64,000 nt of DNA. Source: Planctomycetia bacterium (lineage in GTDB: Bacteria > Planctomycetota > UBA1135 > GCA-002686595). The stretch is taken from positions 18,661 to 82,660 of the forward strand of contig SYGM01000167.1 in the NCBI GenBank assembly GCA_005799545.1. Reading direction: 5' to 3'. The notes below the pieces were generated by a model. It was not told the DNA's origin, did no database searches, and saw only the letters and a list, made by a program, of their open reading frames with translations. Within the stretch, counting starts at the first letter, position 1. Each line of letters starts with the position of its first letter. Both the position numbers and the translations under genes were made by a program. Positions 29,316 to 38,561 of this stretch are shown in pieces.

Positions 29316-31775
29316 TCAGCCGCGCGGGACGATGCGCGTGCCGAGCAGACGGTCCACGAGGGTGGCATGGGGCCAGGCGATGCTGCTGAGCAGGAAGGTC
29401 GCGTAGATTCCCAGCGCGGTCAGCGCCAGTACCATCGTGCCGCCATCCTCGAGCCCGGCCCAGATGCCCAGCAGGGTGATCGCAGGCAACACGAACAGCA
29501 GGGTTCGCAGTCCGCAGAGCAGCGCTCCGGCGCGCATTCCGCGCCGTGTGCGCAGCAGCATGCCGAACATGCGGAACAGCAGACCGCCGCGCGTCAGCAT
29601 GGAAAGCGGGACGAACAGCAGAACGATTGACAACGCGCCTCCGAGAGCCGTGACGATGCGGTCACTGTTGGGATCCAGCAGCGGCTCTGCCTTGTCTGCC
29701 GTCATCACCATTGCCAGGACAAGAGCCAAGGTGATGAATCCGATGCCCATGGAGGTCAGCAAGGCCTGGAATCCACGCTGCCGGCGCGTCACAGAAAGCG
29801 GCCCCTGAGTCATCGGGGCGAGCGCTGCTGCCGCTGCGGCAACGTTGTCATAGCCGTGCTTCAAGCCAAGGATGCGCTGCAGCACTTCATCCCCTGAACC
29901 GGGCATATCGCGGGGCAGCACATGCTGTTCGCCGATCAACAGGCGTGCAGCATGTCCGAGCAGTTGCACCGCACTCATGCGCCGTGCCTCGCCTTCCAGA
30001 ATGGCAAACGACAGCAGCTTCAGGCGTCCGTGACGATCGACCCAGAGCTGACCAAGCTGGTACTCCCCGGCCTCCTCACCGGAAAGTGCATCCGCGAGTT
30101 CCAGCAACAGCCGCAGGAGGACCTCCCAGGCGAGCTCCCCCTGAGCCGCGCGCCAGTTCACCAACGTGTCGCCGCCGGGTGCTTCGAGCACCTGACACTG
30201 CAGGCCCTCGGCCTCGAAGGCGCCCAGCCAGTGCAGGCGCGAGTGGTTGGCCTGAGTGTCGAACCGAATCGGCTGCTGCGCGCCCAGAATCCAGACCTTG
30301 CGTGTCAGCAGCGCATCCTCCGCGCTGTAGAGCTCGCCATGGCTTGTGGTCGCGATGTGGGCTTCGAGCCTGTGCAGCCCAAGGATGCTCGTTTCGGCGT
30401 TCACAGGCCTCGACGTGCGCTCCACATCGTTCAGCTGCTTGGTGAAGCGGGGGAAAGGCAGGGTTGTCTGCGTCGTGCGCGTTCGGCTGGCCCACTCATG
30501 CAGGTACATCCATCCGTTGTTGCGTCGACCTGGGATGATCAGCAGCATCTGCAGGGGGATCACTACGATGCCCGTGATCTGGTCATCGTAATTCCAGAAC
30601 AGATAGGGCAGGGCGCTGGGAACCATGAAGATGGCGGTGCGCAGCATCGTTCGATTCCAGACCGGGACGCCGTTCTCGGTATCGTGAACGCGCAGGCCAA
30701 GAACCCACTTGCCGAGACTCATCCCCAGCCACCCCTCCAGAATGGAGAAGTACAAGAACATCGTCGGGAAGCCCGCAATCAGGCTGTAAAGCTGCAATTC
30801 CTCCTTCGTCGTCCCTGTACTGGCGACAAGGACGGCAACCAGCGCTCCGATGACGAGCGTGTTGAAAAGCGCGAGCACGGCCGTGTCGACAAGGTAGGCG
30901 GCGAGCCTGCGTGCCGGGTGTGCCGGCAGGGCGAACTGAGCGAAGGGATGCAGTGCTTCGTGCAGTTCCTGCAGGGTCTGATGCCGCTTGGCGGGGTCCT
31001 TCTCCATCGCGCGGGCGATGATCTTCGCCAAGGGGCCCGGAACCTCCTTGCGTAGGCTGCGGATGTCATCCGCTGGTTCGGAAAGGATGCGCGCGAAAAC
31101 TTCCTGCACATTGCTGCCCTGCCAGCCCGGTCGACCGGTCAGAAGCGCATAGAGGGTCGCAGCTGCGGAGTACAGATCGCTGCGTTCATCGACTGCGCGG
31201 CCGCGGATCTGCTCCGGTGAGGCATACAGTGGCGAGCCGATGAATTGCCCCGGATCGGTGAGATGCACCTGGGTTTCGATCGAGCGCGAAAGCCCGAAGT
31301 CACCGACCTTGATCCTGCCGTCGGCGCCAAGGAAGCAGTTCGACGGCTTCACATCGCGGTGCAGCACATTGGCACGGTGCGCAGCCTCGAGGCCCTCCAG
31401 AAGTTCGATCGTCCAGCGTACCGCCTGTGCGACGGGGATCCTCTCGCCGCCCTGGATGACGTGCTCGAGCGTCTGACCTTCAACCAGCTCCATGGCGATG
31501 GCCGGTGATTGCTCCACCGAATGCGCCCCATAGACGAAGACACAGCGCGGATCCGAGATCGACGCCGCCAGAATTGCCTCGCGGTGGAAGCGGTCGAAAG
31601 CCGTCTCCTTGTCCTGCATCGAATAGGGCAGGACCTTGAGAGCGACGACTCTGTTGGTCGAGAGTTCGCGGGCGCGATAGACGATGCCCATGCCGCCGCG
31701 ACCAAGCTCCTCGATCAGCTCGAATCCGTCCGCGACACGCGGAAGCTCTCTGGGAACTATGCGGCTGGATTCCAC
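29316..31775 (-). CDS. Serine/threonine protein kinase fused to RDD domain, a pseudokinase-like segment and a second RDD-like membrane region
   Basis: ELGRGGMGIVYRARE..VALKV..HRDVKPSN..KVGDFGLSR; HPARRLAAYLVDTAVLALF..LGMSLGKWVLGLRVHD; C-terminal TLVDRLLGTRIVPRG. Confidence 0.9.
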   Translation of the reverse strand: MESSRIVPRELPRVADGFELIEELGRGGMGIVYRARELSTNRVVALKVLPYSMQDKETAFDRFHREAILAASISDPRCVFVYGAHSVEQSPAIAMELVEGQTLEHVIQGGERIPVAQAVRWTIELLEGLEAAHRANVLHRDVKPSNCFLGADGRIKVGDFGLSRSIETQVHLTDPGQFIGSPLYASPEQIRGRAVDERSDLYSAAATLYALLTGRPGWQGSNVQEVFARILSEPADDIRSLRKEVPGPLAKIIARAMEKDPAKRHQTLQELHEALHPFAQFALPAHPARRLAAYLVDTAVLALFNTLVIGALVAVLVASTGTTKEELQLYSLIAGFPTMFLYFSILEGWLGMSLGKWVLGLRVHDTENGVPVWNRTMLRTAIFMVPSALPYLFWNYDDQITGIVVIPLQMLLIIPGRRNNGWMYLHEWASRTRTTQTTLPFPRFTKQLNDVERTSRPVNAETSILGLHRLEAHIATTSHGELYSAEDALLTRKVWILGAQQPIRFDTQANHSRLHWLGAFEAEGLQCQVLEAPGGDTLVNWRAAQGELAWEVLLRLLLELADALSGEEAGEYQLGQLWVDRHGRLKLLSFAILEGEARRMSAVQLLGHAARLLIGEQHVLPRDMPGSGDEVLQRILGLKHGYDNVAAAAAALAPMTQGPLSVTRRQRGFQALLTSMGIGFITLALVLAMVMTADKAEPLLDPNSDRIVTALGGALSIVLLFVPLSMLTRGGLLFRMFGMLLRTRRGMRAGALLCGLRTLLFVLPAITLLGIWAGLEDGGTMVLALTALGIYATFLLSSIAWPHATLVDRLLGTRIVPRG

Positions 31776-31842
31776 GGCCTGCGCAGTCTAGCGCGGACGG
31801 GCGATGGTTGCACCGTCACGCTTGCGATATCATGGCCTGACG

Positions 31843-32748
31843 ATGAACAACCAGAATGCCTCGCGTGAGATTCCGTTCAAGGCTCTGTCCGGCTATCTGA
31901 TGCTGCTGCCTTGGTTTCTCTCGCTGGGCCTCGCGGTGCTGCTGTTCGCCGCCGCCTCCGGTCACGGCGTCAGCAAGGATGAACAACTCGCCGCAGTGTT
32001 GACGGGTTTCGTGCTGCTGGTGTGCTTCGTGCTGCTCTCGATCGGTTTCTTCATCGTCGAGCCCAACATGGGGCGCGCGCTGATCCTGTTCGGCCGCTAT
32101 CGCGGAACGGTGCGCAGCTCCGGCTTCTGGTGGACCAACCCCTTCACCGTCAAACGCCGGATCTCGCTGCGCGCGCACAACCTCAACGGCAAGACGCTGA
32201 AGGTCAACGATCTGCTCGGCAACCCGATCGAAATTGCCGCCGTCGTGGTGTGGCAGATCCGCGATACGGCGCAGGCATTGTTCGATGTGGAGCAGTTCGA
32301 GCACTTCGTCGAGGTGCAGGGTGAGGCTGCGGTTCGCTGCGTGGCCGCAAAGCATCCTTACGATGACGGTCAGGCCTCTGAGGTCAGCACGACACTCCGG
32401 GGCAGTGCCGATGCCGTGGCAGAGGAACTGGCGGTGGAGCTGCGCCAGCGTCTCGCCATCGCCGGCATCGAAGTGCAGGAAGCGCGGCTGTCGCACCTTG
32501 CCTATGCTCCGGAGATCGCAGCGGCGATGCTGCAGCGACAGCAGGCGGGAGCGATCATCGCTGCGCGCGCCAAGATCGTCGAAGGCGCGGTGTCGATGGT
32601 TGAAATGGCGCTGGCGGATCTCTCGAAGAAGAACATCGTGCACCTAGACGATGAGCGCAAGGCCGCCCTGGTCGGCAATCTGCTGGTGGTGCTGTGCGGA
32701 CAGCAGGCTCCCTCGCCGGTGGTGAACGCCGGCAGCCCCCACAGCTGA
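31843..32748 (+). CDS. SPFH (band 7/stomatin-like) domain membrane protein
   Basis: [90 protein letters not shown]. Confidence 0.9.
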   Translation: MNNQNASREIPFKALSGYLMLLPWFLSLGLAVLLFAAASGHGVSKDEQLAAVLTGFVLLVCFVLLSIGFFIVEPNMGRALILFGRYRGTVRSSGFWWTNPFTVKRRISLRAHNLNGKTLKVNDLLGNPIEIAAVVVWQIRDTAQALFDVEQFEHFVEVQGEAAVRCVAAKHPYDDGQASEVSTTLRGSADAVAEELAVELRQRLAIAGIEVQEARLSHLAYAPEIAAAMLQRQQAGAIIAARAKIVEGAVSMVEMALADLSKKNIVHLDDERKAALVGNLLVVLCGQQAPSPVVNAGSPHS

Positions 32749-32776
32749 ACGCAGCCCGACATGGGGGGCGGGGAAG

Positions 32777-32795
32777 AAGCGCGAAGGTCGCGCTT
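32777..32795. terminator. Short stem-loop between convergent SPFH and reductase genes
   Basis: AAGCGCGA-agg-TCGCGCTT, overlaps the stop codon of the minus-strand gene. Confidence 0.35.
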
Positions 32796-33591
32796 ACCAG
32801 TAGCGCTCGAGGCGGATCCCGCCCAGACCGCCGCCTTCCTTGCCCGCTGCGCTGTCGACGCGGAAACCGCGCGCTTCGAGCAGCGCGCGCACCTCGACGA
32901 TCATGTCGGGGTTTCCGCACAGCAGGGCGTGCGTCCGCGACGGATCGAGTTCGATTCCGAACTTGCGGCACAGGGCTTCATCCGCGAGCACGCTCTGTAC
33001 GCGGCCGCGCAGTCCGGGCCACTCCTCGCGCGAGACCACCGGGATGTACGTGGTGGCGAATTCCAGCTTGCGGCGATGCTCCAGTTCGTCGCGGTAGCAC
33101 AGGTCCGCGCATTCGCGCACGCCGTGCAGGATCACGAAGCGCCGCGCGCTGCCCGTGCGGCGTGCTTCCCGAAGCATCGAAACAAAGGGCGCCAGACCCG
33201 TGCCCGTGGAGATGCACAGCAGCGTCTTGTCCGCCGGGATGCCTTCCAGCGTGAAATGGCCCATCGGCTTCTCGTCGATCCACAGCTTGCCGCCGACGGC
33301 CAGCTTCCACAGCTCCGGCGTCAGCTTGCCGCCCTGCACCAGCGCCACGCACAGCTCGTACTCGCCCGCTGCTCCGGGGTCGGAGGCGATCGAGTAGGAG
33401 CGCTTGAGGACGCGCACGCGCGGCGGACTGGTTCCATCGCGTGAGGGCAGCTCCATCGGCAGTCCGATCTGCACGAACTGTCCCGGCACGAAGGGTGCCG
33501 GCGGCTGGGCATCGGGCCGGATGCGCAGCAGCGCAACGCGCGGAGACAGGTCGATGCGGTGGACGAGGGTCGCGTTCACGTCGACCATCAT
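32794..33591 (-). CDS. Ferredoxin--NADP+ reductase-like flavoprotein
   Basis: [58 protein letters not shown]-binding reductase motifs. Confidence 0.88.
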   Translation of the reverse strand: MMVDVNATLVHRIDLSPRVALLRIRPDAQPPAPFVPGQFVQIGLPMELPSRDGTSPPRVRVLKRSYSIASDPGAAGEYELCVALVQGGKLTPELWKLAVGGKLWIDEKPMGHFTLEGIPADKTLLCISTGTGLAPFVSMLREARRTGSARRFVILHGVRECADLCYRDELEHRRKLEFATTYIPVVSREEWPGLRGRVQSVLADEALCRKFGIELDPSRTHALLCGNPDMIVEVRALLEARGFRVDSAAGKEGGGLGGIRLERYW

Positions 33592-33625
33592 GGTCGAGCG
33601 TGGCATCGTGTACAACAATCAGGAC

Positions 33626-36202
33626 ATGGGCCTGACTCCGCTGCCGATCGATGGCGTCCTGCCGCAGCTGCTCGCGCAGCTGCGGCAGCGTGAGGCCGTC
33701 GTCCTGCGTGCGCCGACGGGCGCCGGCAAGACCACGCGGGTTCCGCCGGCGATCCTGAGGGCGGGCCTGGCGGGAGACAAGCAGATCGTGATGCTCGAGC
33801 CCCGGCGCATCGCCGCACGCGCGGCCGCGCGGCGCATGGCGGAGGAAATGGGCGTCGAGCTGGGCGCCGAGGTCGGTTATCAAGTGCGATTCGAGCGTAA
33901 GGCCTCGCGCCGGACGCGCATTCTCGTGGTGACCGAGGGACTTCTGGTGCGGATGCTCCAGGACGACCCTTTTCTCGAGGATGTGGGCGTGGTCGTGTTT
34001 GATGAGTTCCACGAGCGCAGCCTGCATACCGACCTCGCTCTCGCCCTGACGCGTCGTGTGCAGGCCGATGCGCGCCCAGATCTCAAGCTGGTGGTGATGT
34101 CCGCCACGCTGGCAACGGAAGAGCTCTCGGCCTGGCTCGGGAACGCCCCGATCGTGGTGAGCGAGGGGCGGCTGTTCCCCGTCGACATCCAGTACAGCGA
34201 GACCGACAGCGAAGTGCCGCTGCCCGTGCAGGCGGCCGCCGGCGCGATGCGCGCGCTGCAGGCGACGCGCGGCGATGTGCTGGTTTTCCTGCCGGGCGTC
34301 GGCGAGATCATCCGCACTCATGAGGAGCTGGCTGCGCGCGCCGAGCGTGCCGGCGCGCAGATTCACGAGCTCTACGGCGATCTGGCACCTGCCGAACAGG
34401 ACGCCGTGCTGCGACCGGGCCCGCGCCGCAAGATCGTGCTTTCGACGAACGTTGCGGAGACTTCGGTGACGATCGAGGGCGTGTCGGCCGTGGTTGACAC
34501 GGGCCTTGCTCGCGTGCTGCGCTTCGATGTCGGCGTGGGGCTAGATCGTCTGGAGCTGGAGCGGATCTCACGCGCCTCCGCCGATCAGCGCGCCGGTCGC
34601 GCCGGCCGGACGCAGGCGGGTGTCTGCCTGCGGCTGTGGACCGAGCGCGCACAGCGCTCGCTTTCCGAGCAGGATGACCCGGAGCTGATGCGCGTCGATC
34701 TGTGCGCCAGCGTGCTGCAGCTGCTTTCGTTCGGCGAGCACGCCGTCTTCGGCTTTCCGTGGTTTCAGGCTCCGCAGCGCTCCAGTCTGGAGCGCGCGCT
34801 CCTGCTGCTGACCGGCATCGGCGCCGCGGAGTGGAAGCCGGGTGAGGAAACGGCCACGCTGACTGCGCTGGGTCGGGAACTGGCCCGCTTTCCGCTGCAT
34901 CCGCGTCTAGCGCGCCTGCTGCACGAAGGTCAGCGAGGCGGCGTGCTGCGGGAAGCTGCGCTGGTCGGTGCTCTGCTGTCGGAACGCGACCCCTTCGCGC
35001 GTGGTCCGCGCGGTCCGCGCGGATTGCGCCATGCGCAGCATCATTCCGACTGCGATGTATGGGACCGCGTGCTGGCGCTGGAGGCCTGGGAGGCGCACGG
35101 TCGCTCAGGCAGCGAGCTGGGTGAGCTCAACAAGGGGGCGGCGAACTTCGTACTGCGCGCGCGCGATGGGCTCGTGCGCGATTGCATGCGCATCTTCGGT
35201 GAGGAAGACACCCAAGCCGCCTCGGACAGCGAAGCCGAGCACGCGCTGCGCATGGCCCTGCTGGCGGCCTATCCCGATCGCGTCGTCGCGCGTCGTTCGG
35301 GCGATCGCGAGCGCGGGGTCATGGTCGGTGGTCGCGGCGTGCGTCTGTCTCCGACGAGCGCGGTGCAGGATGGCGATCTGTACCTCGCGGTGGAGCTCGA
35401 CGCAGGCCGGGCCGGCGAGCGCGCGGAGGCCGAAGTGCGCCTGGCGACGCGACTGGATCCCGCCTGGCTGGATCCCGCGCTGATGCACACGCGCGTCGAA
35501 TCCGGCTTCGATCCGCGCACGGAGCGCGTCGGCGCGTGGAAGCGACGCTACTTCCTGGATCTGCTGCTGGAGGAGTCGCAGGCTGCGCTGACGGGCGAAC
35601 TGGCGGCGAGTGCGCTTGCAGCGGCGGCGCGCCAGGATCCTGCGCGTGCGCTGCCGCTGACGGAATCCGATGTCGAGCAACTGATCGCGCGACTGCGCTG
35701 TCTGCGGGCATGGATCCCCCAGCTTGCCGTGCCGGAGATCACGGACTCGTGGATCCTGGAGGATCTGGAGAGCTACGCGGTCGGCAAGCGCTCGTTCGAG
35801 GATCTCAAGCGCGGCGATTTTGCGGGATATCTGCGCGGGCGTCTGGATTGGAAACTGCAACAGGCGCTCGATCGGGAGGCGCCCGCGCGGATCAGCGTGC
35901 CGACCGGCAGCGCGATCGCGCTGCAGTACGAGGCAGGCAAGGCACCCGTTCTGGCGGTGCGGATTCAGGAGGTCTTCGGTCTGGCTGAGACGCCACGCAT
36001 CGCGGGCGGACGCGTGAAGGTCCTGATGCACCTGCTCGCGCCCAACTACCGGCCGCAGCAGGTGACGGACGATCTGGCGAGCTTCTGGAAGTCGGCGTAC
36101 TTCGAGGTGCGCAAGGATCTGCGCGCGCGCTATCCCAAGCACTCCTGGCCCGAAGATCCGTGGAACGCACCGCCGGTGCGCAAGGGACGCAGCTCGAAGT
36201 AG
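33626..36202 (+). CDS. hrpB: ATP-dependent helicase HrpB
   Basis: LRAPTGAGKTTRVPPAIL..MLEPRRIAARAAARRMAEE..VVFDEFHERSLHTDLAL..VVMSATL; HrpB C-terminal region. Confidence 0.92.
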   Translation: MGLTPLPIDGVLPQLLAQLRQREAVVLRAPTGAGKTTRVPPAILRAGLAGDKQIVMLEPRRIAARAAARRMAEEMGVELGAEVGYQVRFERKASRRTRILVVTEGLLVRMLQDDPFLEDVGVVVFDEFHERSLHTDLALALTRRVQADARPDLKLVVMSATLATEELSAWLGNAPIVVSEGRLFPVDIQYSETDSEVPLPVQAAAGAMRALQATRGDVLVFLPGVGEIIRTHEELAARAERAGAQIHELYGDLAPAEQDAVLRPGPRRKIVLSTNVAETSVTIEGVSAVVDTGLARVLRFDVGVGLDRLELERISRASADQRAGRAGRTQAGVCLRLWTERAQRSLSEQDDPELMRVDLCASVLQLLSFGEHAVFGFPWFQAPQRSSLERALLLLTGIGAAEWKPGEETATLTALGRELARFPLHPRLARLLHEGQRGGVLREAALVGALLSERDPFARGPRGPRGLRHAQHHSDCDVWDRVLALEAWEAHGRSGSELGELNKGAANFVLRARDGLVRDCMRIFGEEDTQAASDSEAEHALRMALLAAYPDRVVARRSGDRERGVMVGGRGVRLSPTSAVQDGDLYLAVELDAGRAGERAEAEVRLATRLDPAWLDPALMHTRVESGFDPRTERVGAWKRRYFLDLLLEESQAALTGELAASALAAAARQDPARALPLTESDVEQLIARLRCLRAWIPQLAVPEITDSWILEDLESYAVGKRSFEDLKRGDFAGYLRGRLDWKLQQALDREAPARISVPTGSAIALQYEAGKAPVLAVRIQEVFGLAETPRIAGGRVKVLMHLLAPNYRPQQVTDDLASFWKSAYFEVRKDLRARYPKHSWPEDPWNAPPVRKGRSSK

Positions 36203-36211
36203 GCGCGCCGC

Positions 36212-36886
36212 TCAGCCCATGCAGCGGTTGAACCAGCCGCCGATGTCGGCGAGCTCCTCTTCGCAGACGCTGTGCTGCATGGGATAGGTGTGCCATTCGA
36301 CTTCACAGCCCAGCTGCGTCAACCGCTCGCGCAGATTCTGTCCGCGGCTGATCGGCACCATCGGATCCATCAGGCCGTGGGCCACGAAGCAGCGGATGCC
36401 GCGGTTCGCCGACTGCAGTTGAGCCTCCAGCGTGTCGCCGCAGACCAGATAGGTCGAGAGTGCGAGCACGCCGGCCAGCGGCTGCTCATGACGCAGGGCG
36501 ACATGCACCGCCATGGCACCGCCCTGCGAGAAGCCCGCCAGGAAGATGCGCTGGGAAGGAATGCCGCGGCCGATCTCGCGCGCGATCAGTGCCCGGATGC
36601 GCAGCGCGGAAGCGGCGATGCCCTGTTCGTCATGCCGCGTACGCAGGTCACCGTCGCGGATGTCATACCAGGCGGGCATCACGAAGCCGTTGTTAATGCT
36701 GACAGGCATGCGCGGGGCGTGCGGAAACACGAAGCGCACGGCATGGCGCTGCTCGATGCCCAGATGCGGGGGAACGGGCGCGAAGTCATGGCCGTCCGCG
36801 CCCAAGCCATGCATCCAGATGACCGACCATTGAGCGGCCTTCTCAGGTTCCAGTTCGACGCAGGGCAGCAGGGTGGCGGAGCTCAT
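36212..36886 (-). CDS. Alpha/beta hydrolase, carboxylesterase/lysophospholipase family
   Basis: VIWMHGLGADGHDF..RIFLAGFSQGGAMAVHVAL..VAHGLMDPMVP..MQHSV. Confidence 0.9.
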   Translation of the reverse strand: MSSATLLPCVELEPEKAAQWSVIWMHGLGADGHDFAPVPPHLGIEQRHAVRFVFPHAPRMPVSINNGFVMPAWYDIRDGDLRTRHDEQGIAASALRIRALIAREIGRGIPSQRIFLAGFSQGGAMAVHVALRHEQPLAGVLALSTYLVCGDTLEAQLQSANRGIRCFVAHGLMDPMVPISRGQNLRERLTQLGCEVEWHTYPMQHSVCEEELADIGGWFNRCMG

Positions 36887-36975
36887 GGAGCGCGAAGTGT
36901 GGCGCGCGGGAAGCCCTCTGTCCATGCAGCGGAGTCGGGAGAAGCGTTCGTGACAGTCTCACGGCCGCGGTTAGA

Positions 36976-38535
36976 ATGAGCCGCTTCATGAACGGACCCG
37001 GAGACCAGCCGCAGGGGGACCTCCCGCCGCGCCGCAGCATCGGCTCGGACCTGCTGGGGGAATTTCCGATCCGCCTGCCGGAGCGCACCTTCGCGGTGTC
37101 CTGGATCCTCGGGATCAATCTGGCGGTGATGGCAGCGCTGGCTCTGCGCGGGGTGTCACTGCTCGATCCTTCGCTCGAAGATGTGCTGCGCAACGGCGGC
37201 AACCACGGGCCTTACGTGGCTCAGGGCGAGTGGTGGAGGCTGCTCACGAGCGCGTTCGTGCATGTCGGCCTGTTTCACCTCGCCTTCAACCTGTTCGCCA
37301 TGCACTCGCTGAGAGTCGTGGAAGGCATCTACGGCAGCGGGGCTTTCCTGCTGATCTATTTGTGCTCCGCGATCGGAGCGTCGATCCTGAGCATCCTGTG
37401 GAGGCCCGATGCGGTTTCGGCGGGCGCCTCGGGAGCCGTATTCGGCATGGCGGGCGCGCTGATCGCTTTCTTCCAGGCACACAAGGACACGATCCCCGAG
37501 TCGCTGTTCCGCCCGGTGATGCGAAACATGCTGTTCCTGCTGGGGCTCAACGTGCTGTTCGGCCTGCTGGTTCCAGGCATCGACAATGCCGCGCACTTCG
37601 GCGGACTGGCCTGCGGGTATGTCGCCGCGCGACTCTGCGACCGGGATCCGGAAGACAGCCCGCAGCTCACGCCCCGCCGCGCACAGCGCATTCTGCCGCT
37701 GATCGGAGCGCTGTTTGTCGCCGCGGCGCTGATCCCCTGGCGCGCCAGCGGGGCGGAGGATATTCAGCATGCGCTGGCGCAGGATGCCGCGCTGCGTTCG
37801 CTGCGGCGCGGACAGTGGGATGAGTGCATTCAGAGCGCGACGCAGTCCCTTGAGAAGGACGGATCCAACGCGCTCCTCTTCGCGATCCGCGCCGAAGCGC
37901 ATGTGCAGAAGCGCGAGTTCCAGGCCGCGCTCGCGGACCTCGACCGCGCACTGGCCATCGACAGTCAACTGTCGGACGCGCGCAAGGCGAGGATGTTCCT
38001 GCGCTGGCGCATGAATCGCACGCCGGAAGCCCTCGCCGATGCACAGGCGCTGGTGGAGCAGGGCGATCGCGACGGCAACTCACGCCAGGTGCGCGGCGAG
38101 CTGCTGCTGGCCCTCGGCGAGCATGCAAAGGCTGAAGAGGCCTTCCGCGAGCTCGCTCGCGGCGTTCAGGAGGAGCGCTCGCAGGCCGAGCTGTTCCTGT
38201 GGATCGCTTGCGGGCTGCAGGGCCGTCGTGCACCGGCGACCGAGCGCATTCGCGAATGGGTGCAGGGCCCGCGCTCGATCCAGGGCTCACCGCTCGAGGG
38301 CATGCTTGCGGCGCTCTACGCCGGCGAGGTCCCCGAATCCGAGTTGCTCGATGCCTTTGATCGCCGGGACACGGAGCGGGTCGAGCTGACGCGCCTGTTC
38401 TGGTTCCTCGGCGCGCGCCGCTGGGTGCTGGGCGACCGCGAGGGTGCCCGCCAGTACTTCGCGCGTGTCATCGAGCGCGGGACGAGCGAGGAAAGCACGT
38501 ATCTCCTCGCGCGCGACGGATTGACCAAGCTCTGA
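36976..38535 (+). CDS. Rhomboid intramembrane serine protease with C-terminal TPR region
   Basis: GEWWRLLTSAFVHVGLFHLAFNLFAM; GASGAVFGMAGAL; DNAAHFGGLACGYV; then TPR-like helices; alternative start ATG 36988. Confidence 0.9.
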   Translation: MSRFMNGPGDQPQGDLPPRRSIGSDLLGEFPIRLPERTFAVSWILGINLAVMAALALRGVSLLDPSLEDVLRNGGNHGPYVAQGEWWRLLTSAFVHVGLFHLAFNLFAMHSLRVVEGIYGSGAFLLIYLCSAIGASILSILWRPDAVSAGASGAVFGMAGALIAFFQAHKDTIPESLFRPVMRNMLFLLGLNVLFGLLVPGIDNAAHFGGLACGYVAARLCDRDPEDSPQLTPRRAQRILPLIGALFVAAALIPWRASGAEDIQHALAQDAALRSLRRGQWDECIQSATQSLEKDGSNALLFAIRAEAHVQKREFQAALADLDRALAIDSQLSDARKARMFLRWRMNRTPEALADAQALVEQGDRDGNSRQVRGELLLALGEHAKAEEAFRELARGVQEERSQAELFLWIACGLQGRRAPATERIREWVQGPRSIQGSPLEGMLAALYAGEVPESELLDAFDRRDTERVELTRLFWFLGARRWVLGDREGARQYFARVIERGTSEESTYLLARDGLTKL

Positions 38536-38561
38536 CTTCCCACTACTGTCTCGCCCCGCAC

